64,000 nt of DNA. It comes from LMUY01 sp964242215. Lineage in GTDB: Bacteria; Pseudomonadota; Alphaproteobacteria; Acetobacterales; Acetobacteraceae. The translations under genes were made by a program, and so were the position numbers. The stretch covers positions 62,001 through 126,000 of the forward strand of contig CAXTCJ010000001.1 of the NCBI GenBank assembly GCA_964242215.1, in the 5' to 3' direction. Below the pieces are notes generated by a model. That model had not been told where the DNA came from and ran no database searches. It was given only the letters and a program-made list of their open reading frames with translations. This document shows positions 8,470 through 16,637 of the stretch, one piece after another. Position 1 is the stretch's first letter; every line of letters starts with the position of its first letter.

Positions 8470-9417
8470 ATGATCGCCTTGCACCCAGACGCAAAACGCC
8501 TGCTGGACGTCATCCGGTTGGCCCGCCGCCCGGCGTTCGAAACGCTGTCCGCGGTGGAAGCGAGGCAGGCCTACAGCGCCGGCCGCTCGGTGCTGCAACT
8601 GCCACCGGAGGACGTGGCCGAGACGCGCGACCTGCTGATCGAAGGACCGGGTGGCCCGCTGCAGGCGCGGCTATATCGCGGTGCCGCCACGCCGGATAGC
8701 CCGTTGCCCGGCGTACTTTATCTGCACGGCGGCGGCTGGGTGGTCGGCGATCTGGTCAGCCATGACGGCGTGTGCCGGCGGCTGGCGAACCTGGCGGGTT
8801 GCCGGGTGCTGGCGCTGGACTACCGCTTGGCGCCCGAGCACCCATTCCCAGCCGCCGTGGACGATGGCGCGGCAGCGCTGCACTGGATGGCCGGGAACGC
8901 GGCCGAGTTGGGGATCGATACCACTCGCATGGCGGTCGCGGGCGACAGCGCCGGCGGCAACCTGGCTGCGGTGCTCGCATTGATGGGCCGCGACGGCACG
9001 GTGCCGGCAACGGCGTTCCAGCTACTCCTGTACCCGGTGACGGATCTGGCTATGAACACCGCCTCCTACCGCCGGGTCACCGAGGGCGTACCGTTGACCG
9101 CCACCGCCATGCGCTGGTTCATCGACCATTACACCCCTGACCCGGCGCAGCGGACGGATTGGCGCGCCTCCCCCCTGCTCGCCCCCAGCCTGGCCGGCAC
9201 GCCCTCCGCCTTTGTCATGACGGTGGGTCACGACCCGCTGGCCGACGAAGGCCGCGCCTATGCCGTGCGGTTGGAGGCGGACGGTGTTCGGGTCGCCGCG
9301 TTGCACTTGTCGGACCACTTGCACGGCATGATCACGATGAACCGCCTGATCTCCTCGGGCGATGCTGTGCTGCAATATGCCGCCGCGGCGATGTGCGACG
9401 CTTGGCAAGCACGCTAA
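8470..9417 (+). CDS. Alpha/beta hydrolase, hormone-sensitive-lipase family esterase
   Basis: 315 residues. The hallmark HGGGW (86-90) and GDSAGGN (158-164, nucleophile Ser160) identify the bacterial HSL (family IV) esterases. Asp in GHDPLADEG and His in DHLHGM complete the triad. LDYRLAPEHPFPAA between the motifs is also typical. These enzymes hydrolyse short-chain acyl esters in the cytoplasm; no signal peptide is seen. The ATG at 8470 fits the usual N-terminal cap length. The gene stands alone, divergent from the hydrolase/ABC operon. Confidence 0.88.
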   Translation: MIALHPDAKRLLDVIRLARRPAFETLSAVEARQAYSAGRSVLQLPPEDVAETRDLLIEGPGGPLQARLYRGAATPDSPLPGVLYLHGGGWVVGDLVSHDGVCRRLANLAGCRVLALDYRLAPEHPFPAAVDDGAAALHWMAGNAAELGIDTTRMAVAGDSAGGNLAAVLALMGRDGTVPATAFQLLLYPVTDLAMNTASYRRVTEGVPLTATAMRWFIDHYTPDPAQRTDWRASPLLAPSLAGTPSAFVMTVGHDPLADEGRAYAVRLEADGVRVAALHLSDHLHGMITMNRLISSGDAVLQYAAAAMCDAWQAR

Positions 9418-9567
9418 TTGCCTTGAACCGCGCCGCACGCTCCCATAGCATCACCGCAACGATCACGGGCGCCAAAGCCCGGACGCCAAAGGGTGGGGAG
9501 ATGCCATGCAGCACCGGCCGGAGGCGACAGTTAGGTCCGCCTTACTTTCTCGTCCGGGCTAACGGGC

Positions 9568-10416
9568 GTGGAAACCGACGCGATCGCCACTCTTTTGCAG
9601 TTGACGCTCCCGCCAAGCCCATCACCTGACCCACTGCTGGCAGTGCGGGATGTCGTCGTGCGCTTCGGCGGCATCATTGCACTGAACGGCGTGTCGTTCA
9701 CCGTCGGGACGGGCCAGATCTGCGGGCTGATCGGGCCGAACGGGTCCGGCAAGACCACGCTGTTCAACTGCATCAGTGGCATCTATCGCCCCCAGGAGGG
9801 TCGCGTGGTGCTGCAGGGCCGCACGCTCGCCGGTGTCAGCCGTCACCGCATTGTCGACATGGGCATCGGCCGCACGTTCCAGAACGTCGCGCTGTATCGC
9901 AGCATGACAGTGTGGGAGAACATGCTCGCCGGCGCGCACCATCTGGGCCGCACCATGTTCCTGGCCAACGCCCTGCGCCTGCCATCCGTCCGCCGCGAGG
10001 AAGCAGTGGCGCGCACGCGTTTGGAACGGCTGCTGGATCTGTTGGATCTCCGCCGGGTCGCGCGTGCCCCCGTCGCCAGCCTGCCCTTCGGCACGCAGAA
10101 GCGCGTCGAAATGGCCCGCGCCCTGATCGGCGCCCCCAAGCTGCTGCTGCTGGACGAGCCCGCCGCGGGCCTGAACCACGAGGAAGTCGGCCACCTGGAA
10201 ACCCTGATGCACCAGATCCGGGCGGAGTTCGATTGCTCGATCCTGCTGGTCGAGCATCACATGAACCTGGTGATGCGCGTGTCCGACAAGGTCGTGGCGC
10301 TGGAGGGCGGCCGCAAGATCGCCGACGGCGCCCCAGGCTCCGTTCGCGACGACCCGGCGGTGATCCGCGCCTATCTCGGCGAACCCATGGAGCACAGCCG
10401 TGGCTGCGCTGCTTGA
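9568..10416 (+). CDS. Branched-chain-type ABC transporter ATP-binding protein, LivG-like (system 1)
   Basis: 282 residues from a GTG. Walker A GPNGSGKTT is at 56-64, Walker B LLLLDEPAAGLNHEE follows, and the C-terminus ends in the LivG-type VIRAYLGEP. The signature motif is degenerate (VASLPFGTQKRVEMAR), as is common in LivG proteins. The gene opens a five-gene import operon (9568-14151) in the order livG-livF-livH-livM-binding protein. Its 3' end overlaps livF by 17 bases. HAAT-family systems import branched-chain amino acids but also amides, urea, aromatic acids and dicarboxylates, so the substrate is open. Confidence 0.92.
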   Translation: METDAIATLLQLTLPPSPSPDPLLAVRDVVVRFGGIIALNGVSFTVGTGQICGLIGPNGSGKTTLFNCISGIYRPQEGRVVLQGRTLAGVSRHRIVDMGIGRTFQNVALYRSMTVWENMLAGAHHLGRTMFLANALRLPSVRREEAVARTRLERLLDLLDLRRVARAPVASLPFGTQKRVEMARALIGAPKLLLLDEPAAGLNHEEVGHLETLMHQIRAEFDCSILLVEHHMNLVMRVSDKVVALEGGRKIADGAPGSVRDDPAVIRAYLGEPMEHSRGCAA

Positions 10417-11110
10417 AACCCACAAGCTGGTCGCGGGCTACGGCGCCGTGACGGTGCTGCACGGGCTGGATTTCGCGGTCGAGCAAGGCGGCATCACGGC
10501 ACTGCTGGGGGCCAATGGCGCCGGCAAGACCACCACCCTGCGCGCGCTCAGCGGCATGGTTCGCACCGCCGGGCGCATCATGTTGGATGGCGAGAGCATC
10601 GCCGGGTGCAAGCCGGAAACCATCGCCCGCCGCGGCGTCGCGCACGTGCCGGACGGGCGGGGCACGGTGATGGAACTGACGGTGGAGGAGAACCTTCGCC
10701 TCGGCGGCTACACCCGAAAGCGCGGCGAGCTCGGCCCGGCGATGGAGCGGGTGTTCGGCTACTTTCCACGTTTGAAGCAGCGCCTGCGCCAGCAAGCCGG
10801 AACCCTATCCGGCGGCGAACAACAGATGCTGGCGATCGGCCGCGCCTTGCTGCTCGCCCCGCGGCTGCTGCTGTTGGACGAGCCCTCCTTCGGCCTCGCG
10901 CCGCTTGTCGTCCGCGAAATCTTCGAGATCATGCGCCGGGTCAACCGCGAGGACGGTGTCGGCATCCTGCTGGTCGAACAAAATGCATCCCTGGCCCTGG
11001 ACGTCGCGGACCACGCCTGCCTGCTGGAGACGGGGCGCATCGTGATGGCCGGCCCGGCCGAGATGCTGAAACGCGACGAGCAGGTACGCCGCTCGTACCT
11101 GGGGTACTGA
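10400..11110 (+). CDS. Branched-chain-type ABC transporter ATP-binding protein, LivF-like (system 1)
   Basis: 236 residues from a GTG that overlaps the end of livG. Walker A is GANGAGKTT, the signature LSGGEQQMLAIGRAL, and Walker B LLLLDEPSFGLAP. The C-terminus ends RRSYLGY, as in LivF. It pairs with LivG to form the asymmetric ATPase dimer under the LivH/LivM membrane channel. One base separates its stop from the livH start. Confidence 0.92.
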   Translation: MAALLETHKLVAGYGAVTVLHGLDFAVEQGGITALLGANGAGKTTTLRALSGMVRTAGRIMLDGESIAGCKPETIARRGVAHVPDGRGTVMELTVEENLRLGGYTRKRGELGPAMERVFGYFPRLKQRLRQQAGTLSGGEQQMLAIGRALLLAPRLLLLDEPSFGLAPLVVREIFEIMRRVNREDGVGILLVEQNASLALDVADHACLLETGRIVMAGPAEMLKRDEQVRRSYLGY

Positions 11111-11111
11111 G

Positions 11112-11981
11112 GTGAACGAGCTGTTGCACCAAGTGCTGTCCGGCATCGCCTCGGGCGGTATCTACGCCAGCGTGGCCTTGGCGCTGGTGATGATCTTCCA
11201 GGCGACGCACCACGTGAACTTCGCGCAGGGCGAGATGGCGATGTTCTCCACCTACATCGCGCTGACCCTGATCGAGATAGGCATACCCTATTGGGGTGCC
11301 TTCGTGATCACCATCCTGGTGTCGCTGGTGATGGGGGCGGTGATCCAGCGCGTGCTGCTGGCGCCGATGGCCAACGCGCCTGTGTTGGCGACGGTGGGCG
11401 TCTTCATCGGGCTGTTGCTGGTGTTCAACAGCGTCGCTGGCTGGCTGTTCACCTATACGCTGAAGCCATTTCCCAGCCCGTTCGACGGTCCGCCGCTGCT
11501 GGGCGGCTTCATCACCCGCCACGACCTCGGCAGCACCGGCGTCACCCTGGTCGTGTTGCTGTTGGTCTGGGCGTTCTTCCGCTTCACTTCGCTCGGCCTG
11601 GCGATGCGGGCCTCGGCCTACAACCCCGTCTCCAGCCGGCTGATGGGCATCCACGTCGGCCGCATGCTGGCACTCGGCTGGGGCCTGGCCGCCGCCATCG
11701 GCGCCATCGCGGGCATGATGATCGCACCCGTGGTATTCCTGGACCCGAACATGATGGCGGGTGTGCTGCTGTATGCCTTCGCCGGGGCGCTGCTCGGCGG
11801 CATCAGCAGCCCGCTCGGCGCGGTGGTCGGCGGCTTCGCGATCGGCGTAATCGAGAATCTGGCCGGCGCTTACGTCGTGGGCGACCAACTCAAGCTGACG
11901 GTGGCCCTGGTGATCATCGTGGCCGTGCTGACGGTGCGCCCCGCCGGCTTGTTCGGCCGCGCCGTCGTGGTGCGTGTCTGA
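11112..11981 (+). CDS. Branched-chain-type ABC transporter permease, LivH-like (system 1)
   Basis: 289 residues from a GTG, with about eight hydrophobic segments. The LivH hallmark HVNFAQGEMAMFSTYIAL is near residues 36-53, and ALLGGISSPLGAVVGGFAIGVIENL is near the C-terminus. It forms one half of the transmembrane pathway. Its TGA overlaps the livM ATG by one base (11981), so translation is coupled. Confidence 0.92.
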   Translation: MNELLHQVLSGIASGGIYASVALALVMIFQATHHVNFAQGEMAMFSTYIALTLIEIGIPYWGAFVITILVSLVMGAVIQRVLLAPMANAPVLATVGVFIGLLLVFNSVAGWLFTYTLKPFPSPFDGPPLLGGFITRHDLGSTGVTLVVLLLVWAFFRFTSLGLAMRASAYNPVSSRLMGIHVGRMLALGWGLAAAIGAIAGMMIAPVVFLDPNMMAGVLLYAFAGALLGGISSPLGAVVGGFAIGVIENLAGAYVVGDQLKLTVALVIIVAVLTVRPAGLFGRAVVVRV

Positions 11982-12928
11982 TGCGCGCCACATGGGCCAT
12001 CCTCGCATGCGCGGTCGTAGCCGCCGGGCTCGCTTTCGTTGTCAGCGACTACCGGCTGTTCCAGCTGACCGAGGTCGTCGTCTACGCCATCGCCATCCTC
12101 GGCCTCGCTTTGGTAACGGGGTTCAGCGGCCAGATCTCGCTCGGCCAGGGCGCCTTCTACGCGGTGGGCGCCTACGTCACCGCCATCTTGATGTCGGTGT
12201 ACGACGTGCCTTACTGGGCAACGCTGCCGCCGGCGGCGGTGCTATGCGGCATCATCGGCTACGGCGTCGGCCTGCCCGCTCTGCGCCTGGGTGGGCTGTA
12301 CTTGGCGCTGACCACGTTCGCCCTCGCCGTCGCCACGCCGCAGCTCTTAAAGTATCCGGCGCTGGACCCGTGGACCGGCGGCTCGCAAGGCATCGTGATC
12401 CTGAAACCGGATGCGCCGGATTTCCTGCCGCTCGACTCCGACCAATGGCTGTACCTATTCAGCCTTGCCGTCGGCACCGCTCTGTTCATCCTGGCCAACA
12501 ACCTCATCCGCGGCCGCATCGGCCTCGCCCTGCGGGCCATCCGCGACCAGTCGCTCGCGGCGGAGGCCACCGGCATCGACGTCGCCAAGTTCAAGACGCG
12601 CACCTTCGCCGTCAGCGCGATGTTCACAGGCGTGGCCGGATCGCTCGGCGCGATCGCAGTCGGCTTCGTGGCACCCGACAGCTTCACGCTGCTGCTATCC
12701 ATAACCCTGTTCGTGGGCCTGGTGGTCGGCGGCCCCACGGCGCTCGCCGGCCCGGTGTTCGGCGCCGCGTTCATCACCTTCCTGCCCAACGCGGCGGAGC
12801 AGGTGTCCAAGGCCGCTCCGGGTGCGATCTACGGCGTGGTGCTGATCGGCTTCATGTTCCTGCTGCCATCCGGGATCGCGGGTGGCCTCCAGCGGCTACG
12901 CTTTCCCAAACAGCAAAAACAAACTTAG
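11981..12928 (+). CDS. Branched-chain-type ABC transporter permease, LivM-like (system 1)
   Basis: 315 residues. The LivM signature LVTGFSGQISLGQGAFYAVGAY is near residues 44-65, and the EAA-like coupling helix is GRIGLALRAIRDQSLAAEATGI. It overlaps the LivH stop and is followed after 11 bases by the binding-protein gene. It is the second half of the channel of system 1. Confidence 0.92.
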   Translation: MRATWAILACAVVAAGLAFVVSDYRLFQLTEVVVYAIAILGLALVTGFSGQISLGQGAFYAVGAYVTAILMSVYDVPYWATLPPAAVLCGIIGYGVGLPALRLGGLYLALTTFALAVATPQLLKYPALDPWTGGSQGIVILKPDAPDFLPLDSDQWLYLFSLAVGTALFILANNLIRGRIGLALRAIRDQSLAAEATGIDVAKFKTRTFAVSAMFTGVAGSLGAIAVGFVAPDSFTLLLSITLFVGLVVGGPTALAGPVFGAAFITFLPNAAEQVSKAAPGAIYGVVLIGFMFLLPSGIAGGLQRLRFPKQQKQT

Positions 12929-12939
12929 GGAGACCCTTC

Positions 12940-14151
12940 ATGTATCGCCGCACCCTGCTCGCCTCCGCCGGCGGCCTCACCGTGGCCGCGCTCGCCCGCA
13001 GCGCTACCGCCGCCGACACGCCGGGCGTCACCGCGACCGAGATCAAGATCGGCAATACCGACCCGTACAGCGGCCCGGCCTCCGCCTACGGCGCCATCGG
13101 CAAAGGGCTGACGGCGTATTTCAAGCGCCTCAACGACCAAGGCGGCATCGCCGGGCGCAAGATCGACTTCATCAGCCTCGATGACGCCTATTCCCCGCCG
13201 AAAACCGTCGAGCAGACGCGCCGGCTGGTTGAGAGCGAGGGGGTCAACTTCATCCTCAACGGCCTCGGCACGCCCTGCCAATCGGCCGTGCAACGTTATA
13301 TGAACCAGAAGAAGGTGCCGCAGCTGTTTGTCTCCAGCGGAGCCGACAAATGGGCGCAGCCTAAGGAGTTCCCTTGGACGATCGGCTGGCAGCCCAGCTA
13401 CCGCACCGAGGGACAGATCTACGCCAAATACATCCTCAAGGAGAAGCCTGACGCCAGGGTCGCGGTGCTTTGGCAGAACGACGATTTCGGCAAGGATTAC
13501 CTCGCCGGGTTGAAGGACGTGTTCGGCGCAAACTACGACAAGCGCGTGATCAAGACGGCCAGCTATGAAACCAGCGACCCCACGATCGACAGCCAGGCCG
13601 TGACGCTGCAAGCCTCCGGTGCCGACGTGCTGGTATCCGCGGCGACGCCCAAATTCGCCGCCCAGATCATCCGCAAGATCTATGACCTGAACTGGAAACC
13701 GCTGCATCTGATGACTGACGTCTCGATCTCGACGGCGGCAGTGATCAACCCCGCCGGGCCGGAGCGCGCCGTGGGTTTGGTGGCCGCGCTCTACCTCAAG
13801 GATAATGCCGACCCGGCCTGGAAGGATGACGCCGGCATGAACGAGTGGCGCGCCTTCATGAAGGCGTATCTGCCCGACGGTGACCTGGCCGATTCCAACT
13901 ACACCTACGCCTATGCCGTCGGCGGCACGACCGTCCAATTGCTGAAGCAATGCGGCGACGACTTCTCGCGGGAGAACGTGATGAAGCAGGCCGCGAACCT
14001 CAACAATATCGCTCTGCCCACCCTGTTGCCCGGCGTCACCATCAACACCACCCCGACCAGTTTCCACCCAATCCGCCAGATGCAACTGGCCCGCTGGAAC
14101 GGTCAGCGGTGGGAACTATTCGGCGACATCATCGAAGGCTCCGGCGCCTAA
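12940..14151 (+). CDS. Branched-chain-type ABC substrate-binding protein (system 1)
   Basis: 403 residues. A signal peptide (MYRRTLLASAGGLTVAALARSATAA) is followed by a type I periplasmic-binding fold (peripla_BP_6 class): EIKIGNTDPYSGPASAYGAIGKG at the mature N-terminus and the typical GRKIDFISLDDAYSPPKTVEQTRRLV. AGGGAGA lies 7 bases before the ATG. It delivers the ligand to the LivHM/GF importer encoded immediately upstream. The ligand is not predictable; this subfamily includes many aromatic- and amide-binding proteins. A family C repeat follows 6 bases after the stop. Confidence 0.92.
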   Translation: MYRRTLLASAGGLTVAALARSATAADTPGVTATEIKIGNTDPYSGPASAYGAIGKGLTAYFKRLNDQGGIAGRKIDFISLDDAYSPPKTVEQTRRLVESEGVNFILNGLGTPCQSAVQRYMNQKKVPQLFVSSGADKWAQPKEFPWTIGWQPSYRTEGQIYAKYILKEKPDARVAVLWQNDDFGKDYLAGLKDVFGANYDKRVIKTASYETSDPTIDSQAVTLQASGADVLVSAATPKFAAQIIRKIYDLNWKPLHLMTDVSISTAAVINPAGPERAVGLVAALYLKDNADPAWKDDAGMNEWRAFMKAYLPDGDLADSNYTYAYAVGGTTVQLLKQCGDDFSRENVMKQAANLNNIALPTLLPGVTINTTPTSFHPIRQMQLARWNGQRWELFGDIIEGSGA

Positions 14152-14157
14152 GTCCCA

Positions 14158-14293
14158 TCATGCCAGGGCTTGACCCTGGTATCCACGGCGGTCCGCAAAC
14201 ACCAGCGCCGGCCCATCACATGCGATGGTGCCAAAGACTCATCTGACGCCATCAGCCCGACCCCGTGGATACCAGGGTCAAGCCCTGGCATGA
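14158..14293. repeat. Family C MITE-like element, copy 1
   Basis: A 136-bp element bounded by perfect 31-bp inverted repeats (14158-14188 and 14263-14293, outer ends TCATGCCAGGGC and GCCCTGGCATGA). The core of about 74 bases contains CATCACATGCGATGGTG. A second copy in the opposite orientation, with a matching core, lies at 23443-23578. No transposase is encoded. The element begins 6 bases after a stop codon. Confidence 0.9.
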
Positions 14294-14343
14294 CGGTGTG
14301 GCCCAGGCTTGCACTCCGCCCCGACCCAGGGTGGAGTGCGACC

Positions 14344-14775
14344 ATGACCGACCTCCTCGATGACCTGCTCGGCCCCCGCGTCGCTGCCTTGCGTGCGGCC
14401 CGCCCGGACTTCGTGCGCTACACCCAGGGCAGCTACGACGCCATGGTGGCGCCACCCAACCCCAGAGGCCTGACTGCCGCGGAACGCGCGATCGCCGCAC
14501 GCCGCACAGCAGAACTGTCCGGGCACCCGGCGTTGGCGGCGCACTACGCCGCCCTGCCCGCCACCCTCGGCCCGCGCGACACCGCCATCCTGCGCCACGC
14601 CGAACTGCTGGCCATGAGCCCCGGTCAGGCCACCAAGGCCGACCTCGAAGCGCTCGAGGCCGCCGGCCTGTCCCCGACCGAGATCGTCACCTTGTCCCAG
14701 ATCGTCGCCTTCGTTTCCTACCAGGTGCGCGTCGCCGCCGGGCTGGCGTTGCTCGGTGAGGAGGCCCAGGCATGA
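14344..14775 (+). CDS. CMD-domain protein (carboxymuconolactone decarboxylase fold)
   Basis: 143 residues. The C-terminal half (LGPRDTAILRHAELLAMSPGQ to LSQIVAFVSYQVRVAAGLALL) has the helical AhpD/CMD fold, but no CxxC redox pair is present, so it is not itself a peroxidase. The gene overlaps the next one by ATGA. It resembles the small CMD family that accompanies an alkylhydroperoxidase-domain partner (the pairing of TIGR04029 and TIGR04030, from memory). The pair lies between two branched-chain-type importers, suggesting a joint catabolic role. Function is unknown. Confidence 0.7.
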   Translation: MTDLLDDLLGPRVAALRAARPDFVRYTQGSYDAMVAPPNPRGLTAAERAIAARRTAELSGHPALAAHYAALPATLGPRDTAILRHAELLAMSPGQATKADLEALEAAGLSPTEIVTLSQIVAFVSYQVRVAAGLALLGEEAQA

Positions 14776-15332
14776 GCCGCTTCACCCTCGAGCCCGTCGA
14801 GTGGCAAGCCTGGCTGCCGACAGTCGACCCGGCGACCGCCACGCCCGAACAGCTCGCCGCCCTGGACAAAAGCCCGCCGCAAGCCCGGACGTCGCCCTAT
14901 TTCCTGGCCCTCGCGCACGACGTGGCGGCGCTTGACCAACGCTCCCCCCTGTTCAACGCCGTGATGTACGCGCCCCGCGGGCTGCGCCGGTCGGATCGCG
15001 AATTGGCGACGGTAGTGGTGTCGATCATCAACGGCTGCGTATACTGCTCCAGCGTCCATGCCCGCCGCTTCGCCGAACTGACCAAGCAGCCGGACATCAT
15101 CCAACGCCTGTACGACGAGGGGTTGGACACCAAGCTCGAACCCCGCCTCCGCGCCATCGTGGATTTTGCCGCCAAGCTGACCCGGCAGCCGGACGCAATG
15201 GTGCCCGCCGACCTGAAACCTCTCCGCGAGGCCGGCTTGGACGATGCCGACATCCACGACCTGATCCACGCCACCGCGATGTTCGCCAACGCCAACCGGC
15301 TGATGCAAACGCTAGGGGAGCCGGTGCCGTGA
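14772..15332 (+). CDS. Alkylhydroperoxidase-domain (AhpD-like) protein
   Basis: 186 residues. NGCVYCSSVHARRF (about residues 92-105) is the AhpD CxxC...H redox centre. The flanking LATVVVSIIN and LRAIVDFAAKLTRQP are typical of the fold. The ATG overlaps the stop of the CMD-domain gene, so the two are co-translated and may form one complex, in which only this partner carries the redox cysteines. Likely role: detoxifying a peroxide or handling a flavin-peroxide side product of substrates imported by the adjacent transporters. This last point is inference. Confidence 0.75.
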   Translation: MSRFTLEPVEWQAWLPTVDPATATPEQLAALDKSPPQARTSPYFLALAHDVAALDQRSPLFNAVMYAPRGLRRSDRELATVVVSIINGCVYCSSVHARRFAELTKQPDIIQRLYDEGLDTKLEPRLRAIVDFAAKLTRQPDAMVPADLKPLREAGLDDADIHDLIHATAMFANANRLMQTLGEPVP

Positions 15333-15424
15333 TCCGCCGGTCACGTACAGTCTGACAGATCGCTTGTGCCGCCGGGCCAGGCTGCTTAGCGTCATTGCGT
15401 TGCAGCATCTACGGAGCTCCGGTC

Positions 15425-16558
15425 ATGGCCCTCACTCGCCGCACTCTGCTCGCCGCCGCCGCCACCCTGCCCGCCTTCGCCGCCCGCGCCGCCGACCCGA
15501 TCACCGCCGGGGTCAGCGGGCCACTGACCGGGCCCAATGCGCAATACGGCGCACAATGGAAGCGCGGCTTCGATCTCGCTTTGGACGGCATCAACGGCGC
15601 TGGCGGCGTCAAGGGACGCCCTATCCAATACGTGTTCGAGGATAGCCAATCCGATCCTCGGCAGTCCGTGGCAGTTGCGCAGAAATTCGTTGCTGACCCG
15701 CGCATCATCATCGAGTTGGGGGATTTCTCCTCTCCGGCTTCGATGGCCGCCTCGCCGATCTATCAACGCGCCAAGCTGGTGCAATTCGGCTTCACCAACT
15801 CGCACCCAGATTTCACCAAGGGCGGCGACCATATGTGGTCCAACTCCACCAACCAGGCGGAGGAGCAGCCCCGGCTGGCCGCGTTCGCAGCCAAGCTCGG
15901 CTTCAAGCGCCCGGCAGTGCTGCACTTGAACACAGATTGGGGCCGCACCGCCAAGGACGCGTTCCTCAAGGCCGCTCCCGGCCTCGGCATGGAGGTCACG
16001 ACGGCCGAGGGCTATCTGTCCGCCGAGCAGGATTTCCGCCCGACGTTGGTCCGCGCACGGGACAGCAAGCCGGACGGGCTGGTGCTGCTGTCGTACTACG
16101 CAGATGGCGCCCTGATCAGCCGCCAGGCGCGCGACACCGGGCTGACGCTGCCCATCCTGGCGGGCACGTCCAATTACTCGCCTAAGTTCATCGAATTGGG
16201 CGGCTCGGGTGTTGAGGGCGACTACGTGATGAGCACGTTCTTCCCTGGCGATCCCCGGCCGGAGGTACAGGCGTTCGTCAAGGCCTATCGCGCCAAATAC
16301 GATGCCGACCCGGACAGTTTCAGCGCAGGTGCCTACGACACGATGGTGCTATTCGCGGCACTTTGCGACAAGTACGGCACGACCCGCGAAGCGATGCAAA
16401 CCGGCTTGACCGAGATCAAAGACGTGCCGAGCGTGATCTACGGCACGACAACGTTCGACCCGGCAACGCGGCGGGTACCCGGTGCCGCCTACAAGCTGCT
16501 GCTGGTAAAGGGCGGCCAGTTCACAGTCTGGGACGGCTCAAAGACGGCAGCCGGTTGA
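15425..16558 (+). CDS. Branched-chain-type ABC substrate-binding protein (system 2)
   Basis: 377 residues. Signal peptide MALTRRTLLAAAATLPAFAARA, then a type I periplasmic-binding fold starting DPITAGVSGPLTGPNAQYG. It differs clearly from the binding protein of system 1, so the two importers probably take different ligands. It precedes a fused permease gene. A family A repeat lies between its stop and the permease start. Confidence 0.92.
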   Translation: MALTRRTLLAAAATLPAFAARAADPITAGVSGPLTGPNAQYGAQWKRGFDLALDGINGAGGVKGRPIQYVFEDSQSDPRQSVAVAQKFVADPRIIIELGDFSSPASMAASPIYQRAKLVQFGFTNSHPDFTKGGDHMWSNSTNQAEEQPRLAAFAAKLGFKRPAVLHLNTDWGRTAKDAFLKAAPGLGMEVTTAEGYLSAEQDFRPTLVRARDSKPDGLVLLSYYADGALISRQARDTGLTLPILAGTSNYSPKFIELGGSGVEGDYVMSTFFPGDPRPEVQAFVKAYRAKYDADPDSFSAGAYDTMVLFAALCDKYGTTREAMQTGLTEIKDVPSVIYGTTTFDPATRRVPGAAYKLLLVKGGQFTVWDGSKTAAG

Positions 16559-16570
16559 TGAGGGACTCCC

Positions 16571-16614
16571 TTCTCCCTCTCTCCTTGCGGGAGAGGGCCG
16601 GGGTGAGGGGTGGC
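16571..16614. repeat. Family A dispersed repeat, single arm
   Basis: A unit of the form TTCTCCCTCTCTCCTTGCGG followed by GAGAGGGCCGGGGTGAGGGG, 12 bases after the stop of the binding-protein gene and 23 bases before the permease start. It lies inside the operon and may act as an mRNA-stabilising or attenuating hairpin; this is inference. Confidence 0.85.
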
Positions 16615-16637
16615 CATAGACGAAAGCCCATCCCTAA

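Noticed and set aside
11974..14151. A 725-codon frame that spans livM and the binding protein
   Set aside because: Its first 320 codons are an out-of-frame reading of livM; only the part from 12940 is a real gene with a signal peptide and RBS.
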